Assembly: GCF_000420705.1 (NCBI RefSeq)
Contig: NZ_ATVL01000009.1
Coordinates: 310,001-374,000 of the forward strand
From: Hymenobacter norwichensis DSM 15439
Lineage (GTDB): Bacteria; Bacteroidota; Bacteroidia; Cytophagales; Hymenobacteraceae
DNA: 64,000 nt
Reading direction: 5' to 3'
This document shows positions 44,202 to 53,424 of the stretch, piece by piece. Within the stretch, counting starts at the first letter, position 1; the number at the start of each line of letters is the position of its first letter. The notes beneath the pieces are model-generated. The model saw nothing but the letters and a program-made list of their open reading frames with translations. It was not told the DNA's origin and searched no databases. The position numbers were made by a program, and so were the translations under genes.

Positions 44202-46634
44202 ATGTTGCAAGCGCTTACCAATAGTACCGCTCCTGCCCCCCAGCTTTCCGGCAGCCCTGGCCACTCCGTTAGCTTTCGGGTAGCTTTCCGTAACTCGTTA
44301 TTTAGTGGTTGGCTTTGGCGCTGCACTTTGGTGGCCGCACTGCTGCTGCCAGCCGCCGCTCAGGCGCAGGATTCGGTGCAAACGGCGGCCATACTCACCG
44401 AAAAAGTGGCGCCGGTTACCGAGCAGGACGCAGCCCAGCGCGTGGAGCAGGCCTACCTAGTGCTAGGCCGCATCAGCGGTGGAGCCCGGCGTGGGGCCGA
44501 CACCAACGACCTGGCCGAGGAGTTGCCGGAGGTGGAAGCCAACCTGAAAACTATCCGGCAAAATCTGACGCAGTACCGCAAGGTCATCAACCCCAAGCAG
44601 CTGCGCATGTTCCAGATTCTGTTGGCCGACATGCAGGAACAGCTGGGCGGGTGGCGCACTGAGCTAGCTGCCCAGGGCAAGCGCCTCACGCAGATGCAGT
44701 TCCAGCTCGACTCGCTGGCCACGCACGCCATTCCGGCCCCAGCCGATACCACCACGGCGCTGGGCCGCAGCACCCAGCGGCTGAAGCGCAAGCAGCAGCG
44801 GGCCCGCCTGCTGCTGGCCCGCAACCACCAGACCGTCACGCAGCTGCAAACCCGTGTGTCCGACGGCTATATTCAGGCACTGGAACTACAGGATGAGGTG
44901 CGGGAACAGTCGCGCCGCTTCACCCGCCGCACGCTTGACCCCGTTAATGCGCCATTGTGGCGAACGGCAGATGTAGAGGCCCCGCCAGCTGCCGCCGGTC
45001 AGCTTGTGCGCGAGTCGTATGCCAGCCAGCAGCGGCTGCTACGCTATTATTTCACCACAAACTGGCACTTCGGGGCCTGGATGCTGGTAGTAGGGCTGGT
45101 GTTCTTCGTGTGGGTGTTCCGCAATTTCCGGATGGTAAACCAGGCCGCAGCGGCTCCTGCGCCCGAGGAGCAGCCTTTCCGCTATCTGCGGCCAGTGCCG
45201 GTTGCCGGTACGCTGGTAGTGGTGTTCAGCGTGGCGCCCTTCTTCGACCTGAACCCGCCCGCCGCTTACACCGACCTGCTGGAACTGCTGCTACTAGTGT
45301 CGTTGAGCGTGCTGCTGGCCCGGAGCTGGGCCCGGCGGCATTTCTGGTACTGGATGGGAATAGTAGGGCTGTTTCTGGGTCTCACGTTCGTGTACGCTGC
45401 CAATGAGCCGGGCATGGGTATGCGCTGGGCCATGTTTGCCCTCAACCTGCTGGCCGTGGCGCTGGGACTGGCCTTACGACGCCAGCTGCACACCGGTGGC
45501 TTGAAGCTGGCCGCGTTTGTGCCGCCGGTAGTGGTGCTGTTTATCGGGCTGAACGTGCTGGCGGCCCTCTGCAATTTCACCGGGCGGGTAAGTATTGCCA
45601 AAGTATTCAGCAGCAGTGCCATTTTGGGCCTCACTCAGATTATCGGGTTGTCGGCGTTTGTGCGGCTACTGACCGAGGCGTTTCACTTGCAGATGCAGCG
45701 CAGCCGCTTGGCGGGCGGGGCAGCGGCCCGCTTCAACTTTCAGAAAATCGAGCAGGGGCTGCGGGTGGTGCTGTCGGTGGTGGTGTGCACGCTGTGGCTG
45801 ATGAGCTTTACGGCCAACCTGAGCATCTTTCAGCCGATTTTCCGTTTCCTCGAATACGTCCTAACGATGCCCCACCACTTGGGCAGCATCACGTTCAGCG
45901 TGGCCAATATCGTGCTGTTCTTTGCTATTATCTACCTCGCGGTGCTGTTACAGCGCTACGTAGGGTACTTCTTTGGCGAAACCGACGACGAATTCAATGC
46001 CGACCCCGACCGCAAAGGCTCCTGGCTGGTGGCTATCCGGCTGGTGGTGCTGGCGGTGGGCTTCTTGCTGGCTACCATGGCCTCGGGCTTGCCCCTCGAC
46101 AAGATTACCATTGTGGTGGGTGCCTTGGGCGTGGGCGTGGGGCTGGGCCTGCAAAACATCATCAACAACCTGGTATCGGGCATTATCCTGATTTTTGAGC
46201 GGCCGTTTCAGGTGGGCGACTTCATTGAGGTGACCGGCAAAACCGGGCGCGTAAAGGATATCGGCATCCGGGCCAGCAAGCTGATTTCGTTGTCCGGCTC
46301 GGAAATCATCGTGCCCAACGGCGACCTGCTTTCCGGCCACGTTATCAACTGGACGCTGAGCAACAACCACATTCGGGTGGAGCTGGGACTGAAGTTAAAC
46401 CTTGATACCGACCTCGATAAGGCCAAGCAGCTCATCAGCGACGAGGTGCTGGAAAACCCCAATACGCTGCACAAGCTGCCCCCAGAGATTCTGTTGAGCG
46501 GCGTAAACGGGCAAGTGTACGACCTAAAAGTGCTGTTCTGGATCAACAATATCCGGCAGGAGCAGGTACTGAAAAGCGAAGTACTAGCGGGTATTCACCG
46601 CCGCTTCACACAGGAAGGCATCACCATGATATAA
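44202..46634 (+). CDS. Large MscS-family mechanosensitive channel (MscK-like architecture)
   Basis: 810 aa from ATG 44202; an upstream extension crosses the inverted repeat and was rejected. A signal-like helix ends 'LLLPAAAQAQ'. Residues about 50-280 are a helical, coiled-coil periplasmic region. Then come about eight membrane helices (290-640). The pore helix region is 'ATMASGLPLDKITIVVGALG' followed by GVGVGLGLQNIINNLVSG, the MscS signature. The C-terminal MscS beta and alpha/beta domains follow ('LISLSGSEIIVPNGDLLSGH'). It opens under membrane tension to release solutes during hypo-osmotic shock. The extra helices make it like the larger MscK/MscM class. Confidence 0.9.
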   Translation: MLQALTNSTAPAPQLSGSPGHSVSFRVAFRNSLFSGWLWRCTLVAALLLPAAAQAQDSVQTAAILTEKVAPVTEQDAAQRVEQAYLVLGRISGGARRGADTNDLAEELPEVEANLKTIRQNLTQYRKVINPKQLRMFQILLADMQEQLGGWRTELAAQGKRLTQMQFQLDSLATHAIPAPADTTTALGRSTQRLKRKQQRARLLLARNHQTVTQLQTRVSDGYIQALELQDEVREQSRRFTRRTLDPVNAPLWRTADVEAPPAAAGQLVRESYASQQRLLRYYFTTNWHFGAWMLVVGLVFFVWVFRNFRMVNQAAAAPAPEEQPFRYLRPVPVAGTLVVVFSVAPFFDLNPPAAYTDLLELLLLVSLSVLLARSWARRHFWYWMGIVGLFLGLTFVYAANEPGMGMRWAMFALNLLAVALGLALRRQLHTGGLKLAAFVPPVVVLFIGLNVLAALCNFTGRVSIAKVFSSSAILGLTQIIGLSAFVRLLTEAFHLQMQRSRLAGGAAARFNFQKIEQGLRVVLSVVVCTLWLMSFTANLSIFQPIFRFLEYVLTMPHHLGSITFSVANIVLFFAIIYLAVLLQRYVGYFFGETDDEFNADPDRKGSWLVAIRLVVLAVGFLLATMASGLPLDKITIVVGALGVGVGLGLQNIINNLVSGIILIFERPFQVGDFIEVTGKTGRVKDIGIRASKLISLSGSEIIVPNGDLLSGHVINWTLSNNHIRVELGLKLNLDTDLDKAKQLISDEVLENPNTLHKLPPEILLSGVNGQVYDLKVLFWINNIRQEQVLKSEVLAGIHRRFTQEGITMI

Positions 46635-46690
46635 ATACGAGCGGCCCGCTTGCCTGCAAACAAAAGCCGCGCCGCTACTGGTGCCTCGAA

Positions 46691-46729
46691 ACGCCCCGTG
46701 CTTGCAGAAGTACGGGGCGCTTTCTTATA
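46691..46729 (+). terminator. Terminator of the MscS-like gene
   Basis: acgccccgt...acggggcgct (46691-46699 / 46712-46721) with a 12-nt loop whose edges can pair further (gctt/aagt), followed by ttctta. It lies 57 bp past the stop. Confidence 0.6.
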
Positions 46730-46953
46730 TATTGTTGTTTGTTGATATAAATAAATCATTAATATTATCCATCTAGTACTATTTGGCGGTAAGAGCCAGG
46801 GTGTGCGGAGCAGGGCCGCAGCACCGCGTACTTGGAGGTTCAGGAAGTGCCGTGCAAGTAGGTAAGTGGCCGCTGAAAGAATGAGTTACGCCGGTAGAGG
46901 GCAACTATTCATGCTGGCGGAGTAGGGGCGTTTGCTATTTTTCGGGTCGGGCT
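46730..46953. other. Non-coding gap, AT-rich then GC-rich
   Basis: 220 bp, AT-rich at 46730-46780 and otherwise GC-rich. No supported gene. It presumably carries the promoter of the YitT-family gene. Confidence 0.5.
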
Positions 46954-47880
46954 ATGGAAAATCGTGTTGCACTGAAGTACTGGACCGCCAGGGCCGCCGC
47001 CACGATGGCCGCCTACACCCGGCGAGAGCTTCTCCAGATGGCGTTGCAAGGAGTATTGCTAACGGCCGGCGTGTTTGCCGCCTCGCTCGGGCTCAAGGGG
47101 TTTCTGCTGCCCAACGAGTTTATTGATGGGGGCGTAACTGGCATTGCGCTCATGATTAGCCAGCTCACCGGCCTGTCGTTATCGGCGCTGATTCTGATTA
47201 TTAACATCCCGTTTATTGTGCTGGGATATTACCAGCTGGGACGCAAGTTTGCTCTCAAAACTCTGCTCACCATCCTGGCGCTGGCGGGGGCCTTGCTAGT
47301 GGTTTCCTTTCCGCCCCTCACCCACGACAAGCTGCTGATTGCGGTGTTTGGGGGCTTCTTTCTGGGAGCTGGTATGGGCCTGACTATGCGGGGCGGTGGC
47401 GTGCTTGATGGTACTGAAATCTTAGCTGTGTACCTGAGCCGCAAAATGCCAGCTTCTATCGGGGATATAGTCTTGATTATCAATATCATGATTTTTGGAG
47501 TAGCGGCTTGGCTGCTGTCCATCGAAACGGCGCTGTACTCTATTCTGGCGTATTTATCGGCCGCCAAGACTGTTGATTTCATTCTGGTCGGCATTGAGGA
47601 GTACACCGGCCTGACCATCATTTCCTTCCACAGCACCGAAATCCGGCAGTTGATAACCGATAAGCTCCACCGTGGCGCTACCGTGTATGAATGCACGCAG
47701 GGGTACGGCTCACACGGGCATCAGCACCTGAAAATAGAGGCAGTGTTCACCATCATCACCCGGCTGGAAGTGGTAAATCTGACCGATGAAGTGCGCAAGA
47801 TTGACCCTAACGCCTTTGTGTTCACCCAAAGTATCACCGACATGAAGGGCGGCCTCATCAAGAAACGGGCCCTGCACTAG
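46954..47880 (+). CDS. YitT-family membrane protein with DUF2179 domain
   Basis: 308 aa. Five to six hydrophobic segments (about 30-205) with the conserved 'FLLPNEFIDGGVTGIALMIS' and 'GMGLTMRGGGVLDGTEILAV' motifs. The cytoplasmic DUF2179 domain (about 220-300) has 'LTIISFHSTEIRQLITDKLH', 'RGATVYECTQGYGSHGHQHL' and 'DPNAFVFTQSITDMKGG'. The family is broadly conserved; its function is not settled. The HEAT-cNMP gene follows after 77 bp on the same strand, possibly as one transcript. Confidence 0.9.
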   Translation: MENRVALKYWTARAAATMAAYTRRELLQMALQGVLLTAGVFAASLGLKGFLLPNEFIDGGVTGIALMISQLTGLSLSALILIINIPFIVLGYYQLGRKFALKTLLTILALAGALLVVSFPPLTHDKLLIAVFGGFFLGAGMGLTMRGGGVLDGTEILAVYLSRKMPASIGDIVLIINIMIFGVAAWLLSIETALYSILAYLSAAKTVDFILVGIEEYTGLTIISFHSTEIRQLITDKLHRGATVYECTQGYGSHGHQHLKIEAVFTIITRLEVVNLTDEVRKIDPNAFVFTQSITDMKGGLIKKRALH

Positions 47881-47957
47881 TCTTGCCTGCGCGCTGCTCG
47901 TTCGCTCTGTTTGAAGCTATGCGCGGCCGCCTACTTCTTATTTTTCCACTGGTATCT

Positions 47958-49535
47958 ATGAACAAGATAACGGCAGGATGGTCCGCTGTATACGGTATGC
48001 TGGGGGTTCCGTGGTGGGGCCTACTGGCTGGGGCTGGCGTGCTGGTAATTGGTGGTCTGCTCTGGCTTTGGCACTTGGGTCGCAGTAGGCAGGCCCATGC
48101 TAATTCAGTGCCGGAAGCAATGATGCCAACGCCCGTTAGTGTTGGGCAAAGCAACGAGTTGCGGCCGGCTGGTACTGCGCCGGAACTACCCGGCCCTGCT
48201 GTACTTGCGCAGCTTATTACTACGCTTCATCATAAGGAAACGAGCCTTACCGCTACCAACAACTTAGTTGTACTCGGTGAAGCGGTACTGCCTGTTCTGA
48301 AAGAGCACCTGCTGGCGGTAACGGATGAAGTATTGGCCGAGCGCCTTGCGCAGGTATGCGCCCGGCTGAGCGGCCCCGCCGCCCGGCAGGCTCTGCTTGC
48401 GGTAATACGTGGCCGAAACTTGCCGGGGCGGGCAGCAGCTCTGCGGGCACTAAGCAGTTTTTCTGTTGTGCCAGCCGATGCTCCATTGTTTCAGCGCGTG
48501 ATGGAAGAAGAAATGCGCCTAGCTCAGCAGCTACTGCACAGCCTGCCCGATGCCACTACCGACTTGCAGCAGGCCTTACACTACGAGCTGCACCGGAGCC
48601 TGCAACGGGTGTTTGGGCTATTGCTGCAACTCTACGACCCCAACCCCATTCTTGAGGTGCAACGCAGCGTGGCGCATTTTGCCTCTGAGTGGCCTGCCAG
48701 CCAATGGGCGGCGCTTGAGAACCTACTGCCGCGCCCGCTCTACCAAGGCGTGTATGCACTACTTGGCGGGAACCACATACGGCACCAAGCGCAGGTATTT
48801 GATAATCTGCTGGGGCCATTTGTGCCTACCGAAACCGTGCAAACCTTAATCCTGCGGCGTGGCACTGAGGCGTTTTCCACCTGGACTATTCACGTGGCAC
48901 TGCGGCAATGGCATCCGGCGCCAGCTACTGTGGCGCTGTTGTATCCAGCTCTGTTGCACTCCAATCAGTTGATTCGGGAAGGGGCGTGGGAGGTGCTGGG
49001 CCGCTTGCCTGTACAGCGCCCCGCCGCTTACGACCAACTGCTCCTCGACCACCCCGATGTGGCTGCGCTACTGGCCGCAACATTAGATCCGTTAGCGGCT
49101 GAAGTATCAGCGCGGGAGCGGGTATTGTTGCTCAAAGCAACGCCACTTTTCAGCGAAACACCAGAAAATGTGCTGGCCGACATCGTGTCGGCAGTTAGGG
49201 AAGTGGTATTTCAGCCGCAGCAGGAAATTTTTGCGAAAGGTGCACTGGAGTCTTCTTTGTATATACTGAAGCAGGGAACGGTGGATATTTTCGACGGTTT
49301 CCAAGTATTGGCTTCGTTTGGCCCAGGAGATTTTTTCGGTGAGTTGGCGCTGCTTGATGCCGAACCTCGCTCAGCTACGGCTATTGCCCGCACCCATACA
49401 GTAGCGTTACGGCTCGATCAGGAAGAGTTCTATAACGTACTAGCAACACACCCCAAAGTTCTTCATCCTCTTATAAAGGCACTGTGCCAGCGGCTACGAC
49501 GGCAAAATGAAGAGGCGCAGCTGTTAGCTTCCTGA
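47958..49535 (+). CDS. Membrane-anchored HEAT-repeat protein with C-terminal cyclic-nucleotide-binding domain
   Basis: 525 aa from ATG 47958; an ATG at 47919 and a TTG at 47883 are possible earlier starts. One membrane helix (about residues 15-40). Residues 70-380 are helical HEAT-like repeats ('AERLAQVCARLSGPAARQAL', 'LPGRAAALRALSSFSVVPAD', 'LHSNQLIREGAWEVLGRLPV'). Residues 395-515 are a cNMP-binding domain whose phosphate cassette 'FFGELALLDAEPRSATAIAR' keeps the Gly-Glu and Arg of true cAMP/cGMP binders. It lacks the transporter half found in related nucleotide-transporter/HEAT/cNMP fusions. It may couple cyclic-nucleotide level to a membrane partner, perhaps the YitT protein (inference). 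Confidence 0.8.
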   Translation: MNKITAGWSAVYGMLGVPWWGLLAGAGVLVIGGLLWLWHLGRSRQAHANSVPEAMMPTPVSVGQSNELRPAGTAPELPGPAVLAQLITTLHHKETSLTATNNLVVLGEAVLPVLKEHLLAVTDEVLAERLAQVCARLSGPAARQALLAVIRGRNLPGRAAALRALSSFSVVPADAPLFQRVMEEEMRLAQQLLHSLPDATTDLQQALHYELHRSLQRVFGLLLQLYDPNPILEVQRSVAHFASEWPASQWAALENLLPRPLYQGVYALLGGNHIRHQAQVFDNLLGPFVPTETVQTLILRRGTEAFSTWTIHVALRQWHPAPATVALLYPALLHSNQLIREGAWEVLGRLPVQRPAAYDQLLLDHPDVAALLAATLDPLAAEVSARERVLLLKATPLFSETPENVLADIVSAVREVVFQPQQEIFAKGALESSLYILKQGTVDIFDGFQVLASFGPGDFFGELALLDAEPRSATAIARTHTVALRLDQEEFYNVLATHPKVLHPLIKALCQRLRRQNEEAQLLAS

Positions 49536-49747
49536 ATTTAGTGTAAGTGTCTATTGTTTATGCTGTTACAAGTTGATCCAGGGTAATATAGTATAATTAT
49601 TAGCTACGTGTTTATACGTAGTAACTTGAATAATTAAGTATTTATTCAAACACATTTTTCCATCCTTATGAGAATATAGGCGTAAAAGGCTCCACGATCC
49701 TTAGGCCACGACCGTCGTGCGCCGATTCACCAATACCATCTGACCCT

Positions 49748-50110
49748 ATGAAACAGACCAAGAATTCTGCCTGGACCATTCGTGTAGCTGCTCTTCTTTT
49801 CAGTGCCGGCGTTGCCCTTTCAGCATGCACCAGCACTAGCACCGACACCCCTGCCAGCTCTACATCGGGCACTGACACAGGCACTACTACTACCGGCACG
49901 ATGGATGCTACTACCAGTGGCTCTACCACTACTGGCACCACAGTAGGTACTACCACGTCGGGTACTACCGATGGTACAACCACTGGCACTACCTCGAGCA
50001 CAACTACTACTGGTACCAGCACTACCAACGGTACCACTACGACTGGCACCACCACCACGGGTACCACTGGTACTACATCAGGCACGACTAGCGGAACTAC
50101 CACCCGCTAA
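49748..50110 (+). CDS. Low-complexity Thr/Gly/Ser lipoprotein
   Basis: 120 aa. A lipoprotein signal ends 'AGVALSAC' (lipobox). The mature chain of about 93 residues is nearly all Thr, Gly and Ser in irregular TGTT/SGTT units ('TGTTSSTTTTGTSTTNGTTT'), with a few Asp, Ala and Val. Codons vary within the repeats, so it is not a recent DNA expansion. It resembles a flexible or glycosylated surface stalk. Bacteroidota O-glycosylate at Asp-Ser/Thr motifs (some DT/TD occur here), so glycosylation is plausible. A strong terminator follows. Confidence 0.75.
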   Translation: MKQTKNSAWTIRVAALLFSAGVALSACTSTSTDTPASSTSGTDTGTTTTGTMDATTSGSTTTGTTVGTTTSGTTDGTTTGTTSSTTTTGTSTTNGTTTTGTTTTGTTGTTSGTTSGTTTR

Positions 50111-50153
50111 TCTGTAACGCTTCACCGCTACCTAATGTAGCTGCTAAGTCCAA

Positions 50154-50187
50154 ACGACCTGCGCACTTGTGCGCAGGTCGTTTTTTT
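50154..50187 (+). terminator. Strong intrinsic terminator of the lipoprotein gene
   Basis: Perfect 13-bp arms (acgacctgcgcac / gtgcgcaggtcgt) with a 2-nt spacer, so effectively a 28-bp palindrome, followed by a run of T to 50187. It is 43 bp past the stop. Confidence 0.9.
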
Positions 50188-50275
50188 GTACCCGATAATA
50201 GCGTCGCTAAGTAACGCAAACAGCCCACAGCGGGAGCTGTAGGCTGTTGCGCTTCAATGCTTTATGTGGATTGTG

Positions 50276-52441
50276 CTATAGCCTAATGCCAATGCCTGGC
50301 CCAAACAGGAAGAACAACGACTTTTTGTTCATGAGGTAGCCCCCGCCAAGGTAAAGTGGAAATGTAAGTTTGGCATCAGAGCGGGTAGGATAAACTGAGC
50401 CCAGGACCACAATGCCTAAGTCACGGTTCACGTTGGCGTCCTGGCTGAGGTTGAAGGCATTCAGGGCCACAAAGCCCGCACCCACCTTATAAGGGCGCAG
50501 TTTGTTGATTTTAGTGGGGTGATAAAAGCTGAACTGCGCCAGCGTGGCCAGCGAAATACCCCCAAATGAAGTGAAACTCGATTCGCCTTTGTACTTGGTA
50601 AGCAAGCCGCCGGGGAAGCTGATGTCGATGTCGAATTTCACGCGGCGCTGAAGCACTAGTTCCAACTTCTGCGTGAAACCCGCTTCCTGGTACTGCGCTT
50701 GGTTGTGCCGCACTGTAATGATAATGGTGCTCCAGTCATCGAGGGCGTAAGTTTTGCGGGCTGAGAGCAGGCTGTTGAGGCTAATGTTGCCTACTTGGCA
50801 CTGCTTGTCTTGATAGAAAGCTGCTCGCACCGAATTCTCGTCTGGGCACACTACAATGTTGTCCACGGTGCGCATTTCAATCAGTTCACCCCGCGCATTT
50901 TGCGTGCGAATATCGAAGCTCAGGTACTGCTTACCATAGAGTTGCTTATCCGAATCAATACCGGCCGTATTGAAGTTGAACACCACGTCGCTCACTGTCC
51001 GGTCGTAGAGTACGGGGCCGTTGAAACGCGTAATGGGCCGCGGCGATTCGCCAAACGTTACGCTCACAAAATCAAGTGGATGAGGGCGCTGAAACTCTCG
51101 TACCGCCAGGCTTTGTCCCGTGGGCTGCCCGTTGTTGAAGATGGTAATGCGCCGCTTGTCAACCGTAATAGGCACCTGCACGCGGTAGACCACAGCGGCA
51201 TCGGTCCGGATGCTGGAATCGGACGGAATAATTTGCACATCCTCGAAGTGGAAACGGGCCCGCGCCAACGACTCGCCTTCCAGCCGCACATCCACCGTTT
51301 CGCCGGGGTTCACATTGGTACTGCTCACCCAATCGCCACCCCGATGCCGCACACTCACAGCATTGATGGTAGTTTTGGGCGAGATGTTGAAGTTGGTGAT
51401 GTACTTGGCTTGGTCGTTTTCCTTGATGTAGAGGTAGCTGTCGGTTTGGCGGTGCGTATTGTACACGCGCAGCCAGCACAGCACCCGGTCGTTGGTAAGG
51501 TACTGGCGCGTAAACAGTTCGGCAATCAGAGTGCCGCCTGCTTCTTCTTGCTCCTCAATTCGGTAGGTGCGCTTCAAATCGAAGGTGCGGCCATTGTCAA
51601 GAATTAGCTCCACGCCCTTGCGCCGCGAGAGTTCATCAATGGTAATTTCCTTTTTATCGACGCTCAAAAACCGCAGCCGCGACGCCTTCACGGAGAATTC
51701 CTGCCGAATGGGCGGCAGCGAGTAGCTGACCCGGCGGTTGTTATCAGTAAGGAAGGGCCGTTCGGTTTGGACCTGTACCGTGAGCAGGCGGGTACCCAGC
51801 GCATTGGGCAACACGTGCAGGCGCAGGCCACCTTTTTCCTGCGTAATGCGGTAGTCGATGTCGCGGCCCTTGGTCCAATCAGCGGTGGTACGGATGTTTT
51901 TGAGGTTGTTGCTACTGAGTTCGAATACCTTTTCTTCGCCTACAAACAGCTCAGTATCGCCGGGGCGCAGCTCCAGGGTGGTGCGCGTAATAGGCAGCAG
52001 GTTAATAGTTTGGGTAAGTGGCACACCTCCCGCCGAGTCGGCGGGCTGGCTGAACGTTAGGCGCAGGAATCGGGTGGCAGTTAGCTCTTTGAACTTGATT
52101 TTGGCCCGATAAAACGGCTTGTTCGGCACAGGCGTGAGCGAGTCAAGCAGCAGAAAATCGGCAGACCGCACAATGCGCACGGGCCGGCTGGCCTGGAAGT
52201 TCAGCGGGTATACTTCCAGTTCAGCCGTTTCGTCTTCCTGTCGATAGTAGAAATACAGGTGTTGTTCGCCCTGTACGGCTACGGTGTTGCGGGTAAGCTG
52301 GTAGAAAGTGGTGTCAGTACGCAGCACTAACTCACGTAGCACGGGCCCAATCTGCGCTTCCGCTTGAAAGCTGGTTAATGTGAAGCCTAGCAGTAGTACT
52401 GCAAAATATAGTTGAAAACGGAAGCTTGAAGAAAAGCGCAC
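50276..52441 (-). CDS. Large unknown envelope protein, probable outer-membrane or surface
   Basis: 721 aa from the GTG at 52441, which gives a signal peptide (about residues 1-30, 'FAVLLLGFTLTSFQAEAQ'); another GTG at 52501 would add 20 residues. The body is beta-rich throughout, with several repeated strand-turn units ('FLLLDSLTPVPNKPFYRAKI', 'VSVRHRGGDWVSSTNVNPGE', 'PITVDKRRITIFNNGQPTGQ'). The last 150 residues alternate as in membrane beta strands and end in a glycine-rich 'FFLFGPGIGIRL', consistent with an outer-membrane barrel end. No known family is recognised. It is convergent with the Thr/Gly lipoprotein gene. Confidence 0.65.
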   Translation of the reverse strand: MRFSSSFRFQLYFAVLLLGFTLTSFQAEAQIGPVLRELVLRTDTTFYQLTRNTVAVQGEQHLYFYYRQEDETAELEVYPLNFQASRPVRIVRSADFLLLDSLTPVPNKPFYRAKIKFKELTATRFLRLTFSQPADSAGGVPLTQTINLLPITRTTLELRPGDTELFVGEEKVFELSSNNLKNIRTTADWTKGRDIDYRITQEKGGLRLHVLPNALGTRLLTVQVQTERPFLTDNNRRVSYSLPPIRQEFSVKASRLRFLSVDKKEITIDELSRRKGVELILDNGRTFDLKRTYRIEEQEEAGGTLIAELFTRQYLTNDRVLCWLRVYNTHRQTDSYLYIKENDQAKYITNFNISPKTTINAVSVRHRGGDWVSSTNVNPGETVDVRLEGESLARARFHFEDVQIIPSDSSIRTDAAVVYRVQVPITVDKRRITIFNNGQPTGQSLAVREFQRPHPLDFVSVTFGESPRPITRFNGPVLYDRTVSDVVFNFNTAGIDSDKQLYGKQYLSFDIRTQNARGELIEMRTVDNIVVCPDENSVRAAFYQDKQCQVGNISLNSLLSARKTYALDDWSTIIITVRHNQAQYQEAGFTQKLELVLQRRVKFDIDISFPGGLLTKYKGESSFTSFGGISLATLAQFSFYHPTKINKLRPYKVGAGFVALNAFNLSQDANVNRDLGIVVLGSVYPTRSDAKLTFPLYLGGGYLMNKKSLFFLFGPGIGIRL

Positions 52442-52608
52442 AGAGCAAACAACGTCAGAGGACACGCAGAAACAGTACCGGCTACACCAAATACCGGCCA
52501 CTCGAGTAGCGCAAAGGTAGTACCTAGGGAGTTGTACTGGGTAAAGAATGCACTTTTCTTATTCGGCTAAGCAACTGAGCCCAAAGGGACGGGCTGCCAA
52601 TAGCATAA

Positions 52609-53238
52609 TTATTGAGTTTGCGTTTTGTTTTCGTGTTCGGTAATGCGGCCTTTCATTGTTAGAATGGCCTGCGCGGCGGCGGCTTCCGGCATGGTAGGCA
52701 AGGTGGCTAGCGCGGCTACCCGTTGCTTTTCCGTGAAAGCCTCATGGGTTAATAAGCGGGTAATTTCTGCCTTTTGTTGGGTAGTGGCGGCAGTAGCTTC
52801 TGGGGCAGCCGCAGCCTGCGGTATAGCTTCGGGCTCAGTTCTGGTTGATTTGTTTCGTTCGGCGCGGCTTTCAGCTTTGCGCACTTCATCGGCACTCGCA
52901 ATACCCGATTCAATACCGATGCCGGCCATAGCCAAAGCTCTTCCTACGGCGCTGGTTTCAGCGTTTTCCAAGGCGCTGGTGTTATTCACGGCGCCGTATT
53001 TCTCGGTTTCCAGCTCTTGCGCAAGGCCGGTATAGGTGCTGGTAACCCCGCTCTGGGTGAGGGTAAGGGTGGCTTTTACCACCCACATCTTGCGGGAAGC
53101 GAAGTAACGGTAGTCGGTTTCGATACCGTATTCGCCCTCGAAGTGGTGAGCTAGGTACAGGAGGCGGTCCTTTACCTCTACGTACTGCTTGCCGCCTTTG
53201 GTGGCAACGGTTTTAAAGGTGTGGGTGGTGTGTTTCAT
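52609..53238 (-). CDS. Phage-type Erf/Sak-like protein of unknown function
   Basis: 209 aa. 'TSALENAETSAVGRALAMAG' followed by 'IGIESGIASADEVRKAESR' is a signature I associate with phage-encoded proteins grouped with single-strand-annealing recombinases; the N-terminal 'KDRLLYLAHHFEGEYGIETD' and 'RKMWVVKATLTLTQSGVTST' fit the beta-sheet part. The C-terminal 85 residues are Ala/Glu-rich with a helical region. No other phage gene is around, so it may be a domesticated or general chromosomal copy. The function assignment is by resemblance only. Confidence 0.5.
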   Translation of the reverse strand: MKHTTHTFKTVATKGGKQYVEVKDRLLYLAHHFEGEYGIETDYRYFASRKMWVVKATLTLTQSGVTSTYTGLAQELETEKYGAVNNTSALENAETSAVGRALAMAGIGIESGIASADEVRKAESRAERNKSTRTEPEAIPQAAAAPEATAATTQQKAEITRLLTHEAFTEKQRVAALATLPTMPEAAAAQAILTMKGRITEHENKTQTQ

Positions 53239-53424
53239 TGAGGCAAATACGAAGACAAATGAGAAAGAAACAGCCTCGGCAGCACAGCAAGACTATAGTG
53301 AGTATAAACTAAGTAGCACTTTATACGGCTTCTACTGCTCTAACAGCTTTTTCTCTGGTAGCTGGTCAAAGACTAGAGCTAAGTAAAACGGCGTAGTACT
53401 AGACGTGGTTGGGTGGTCTGTCCG

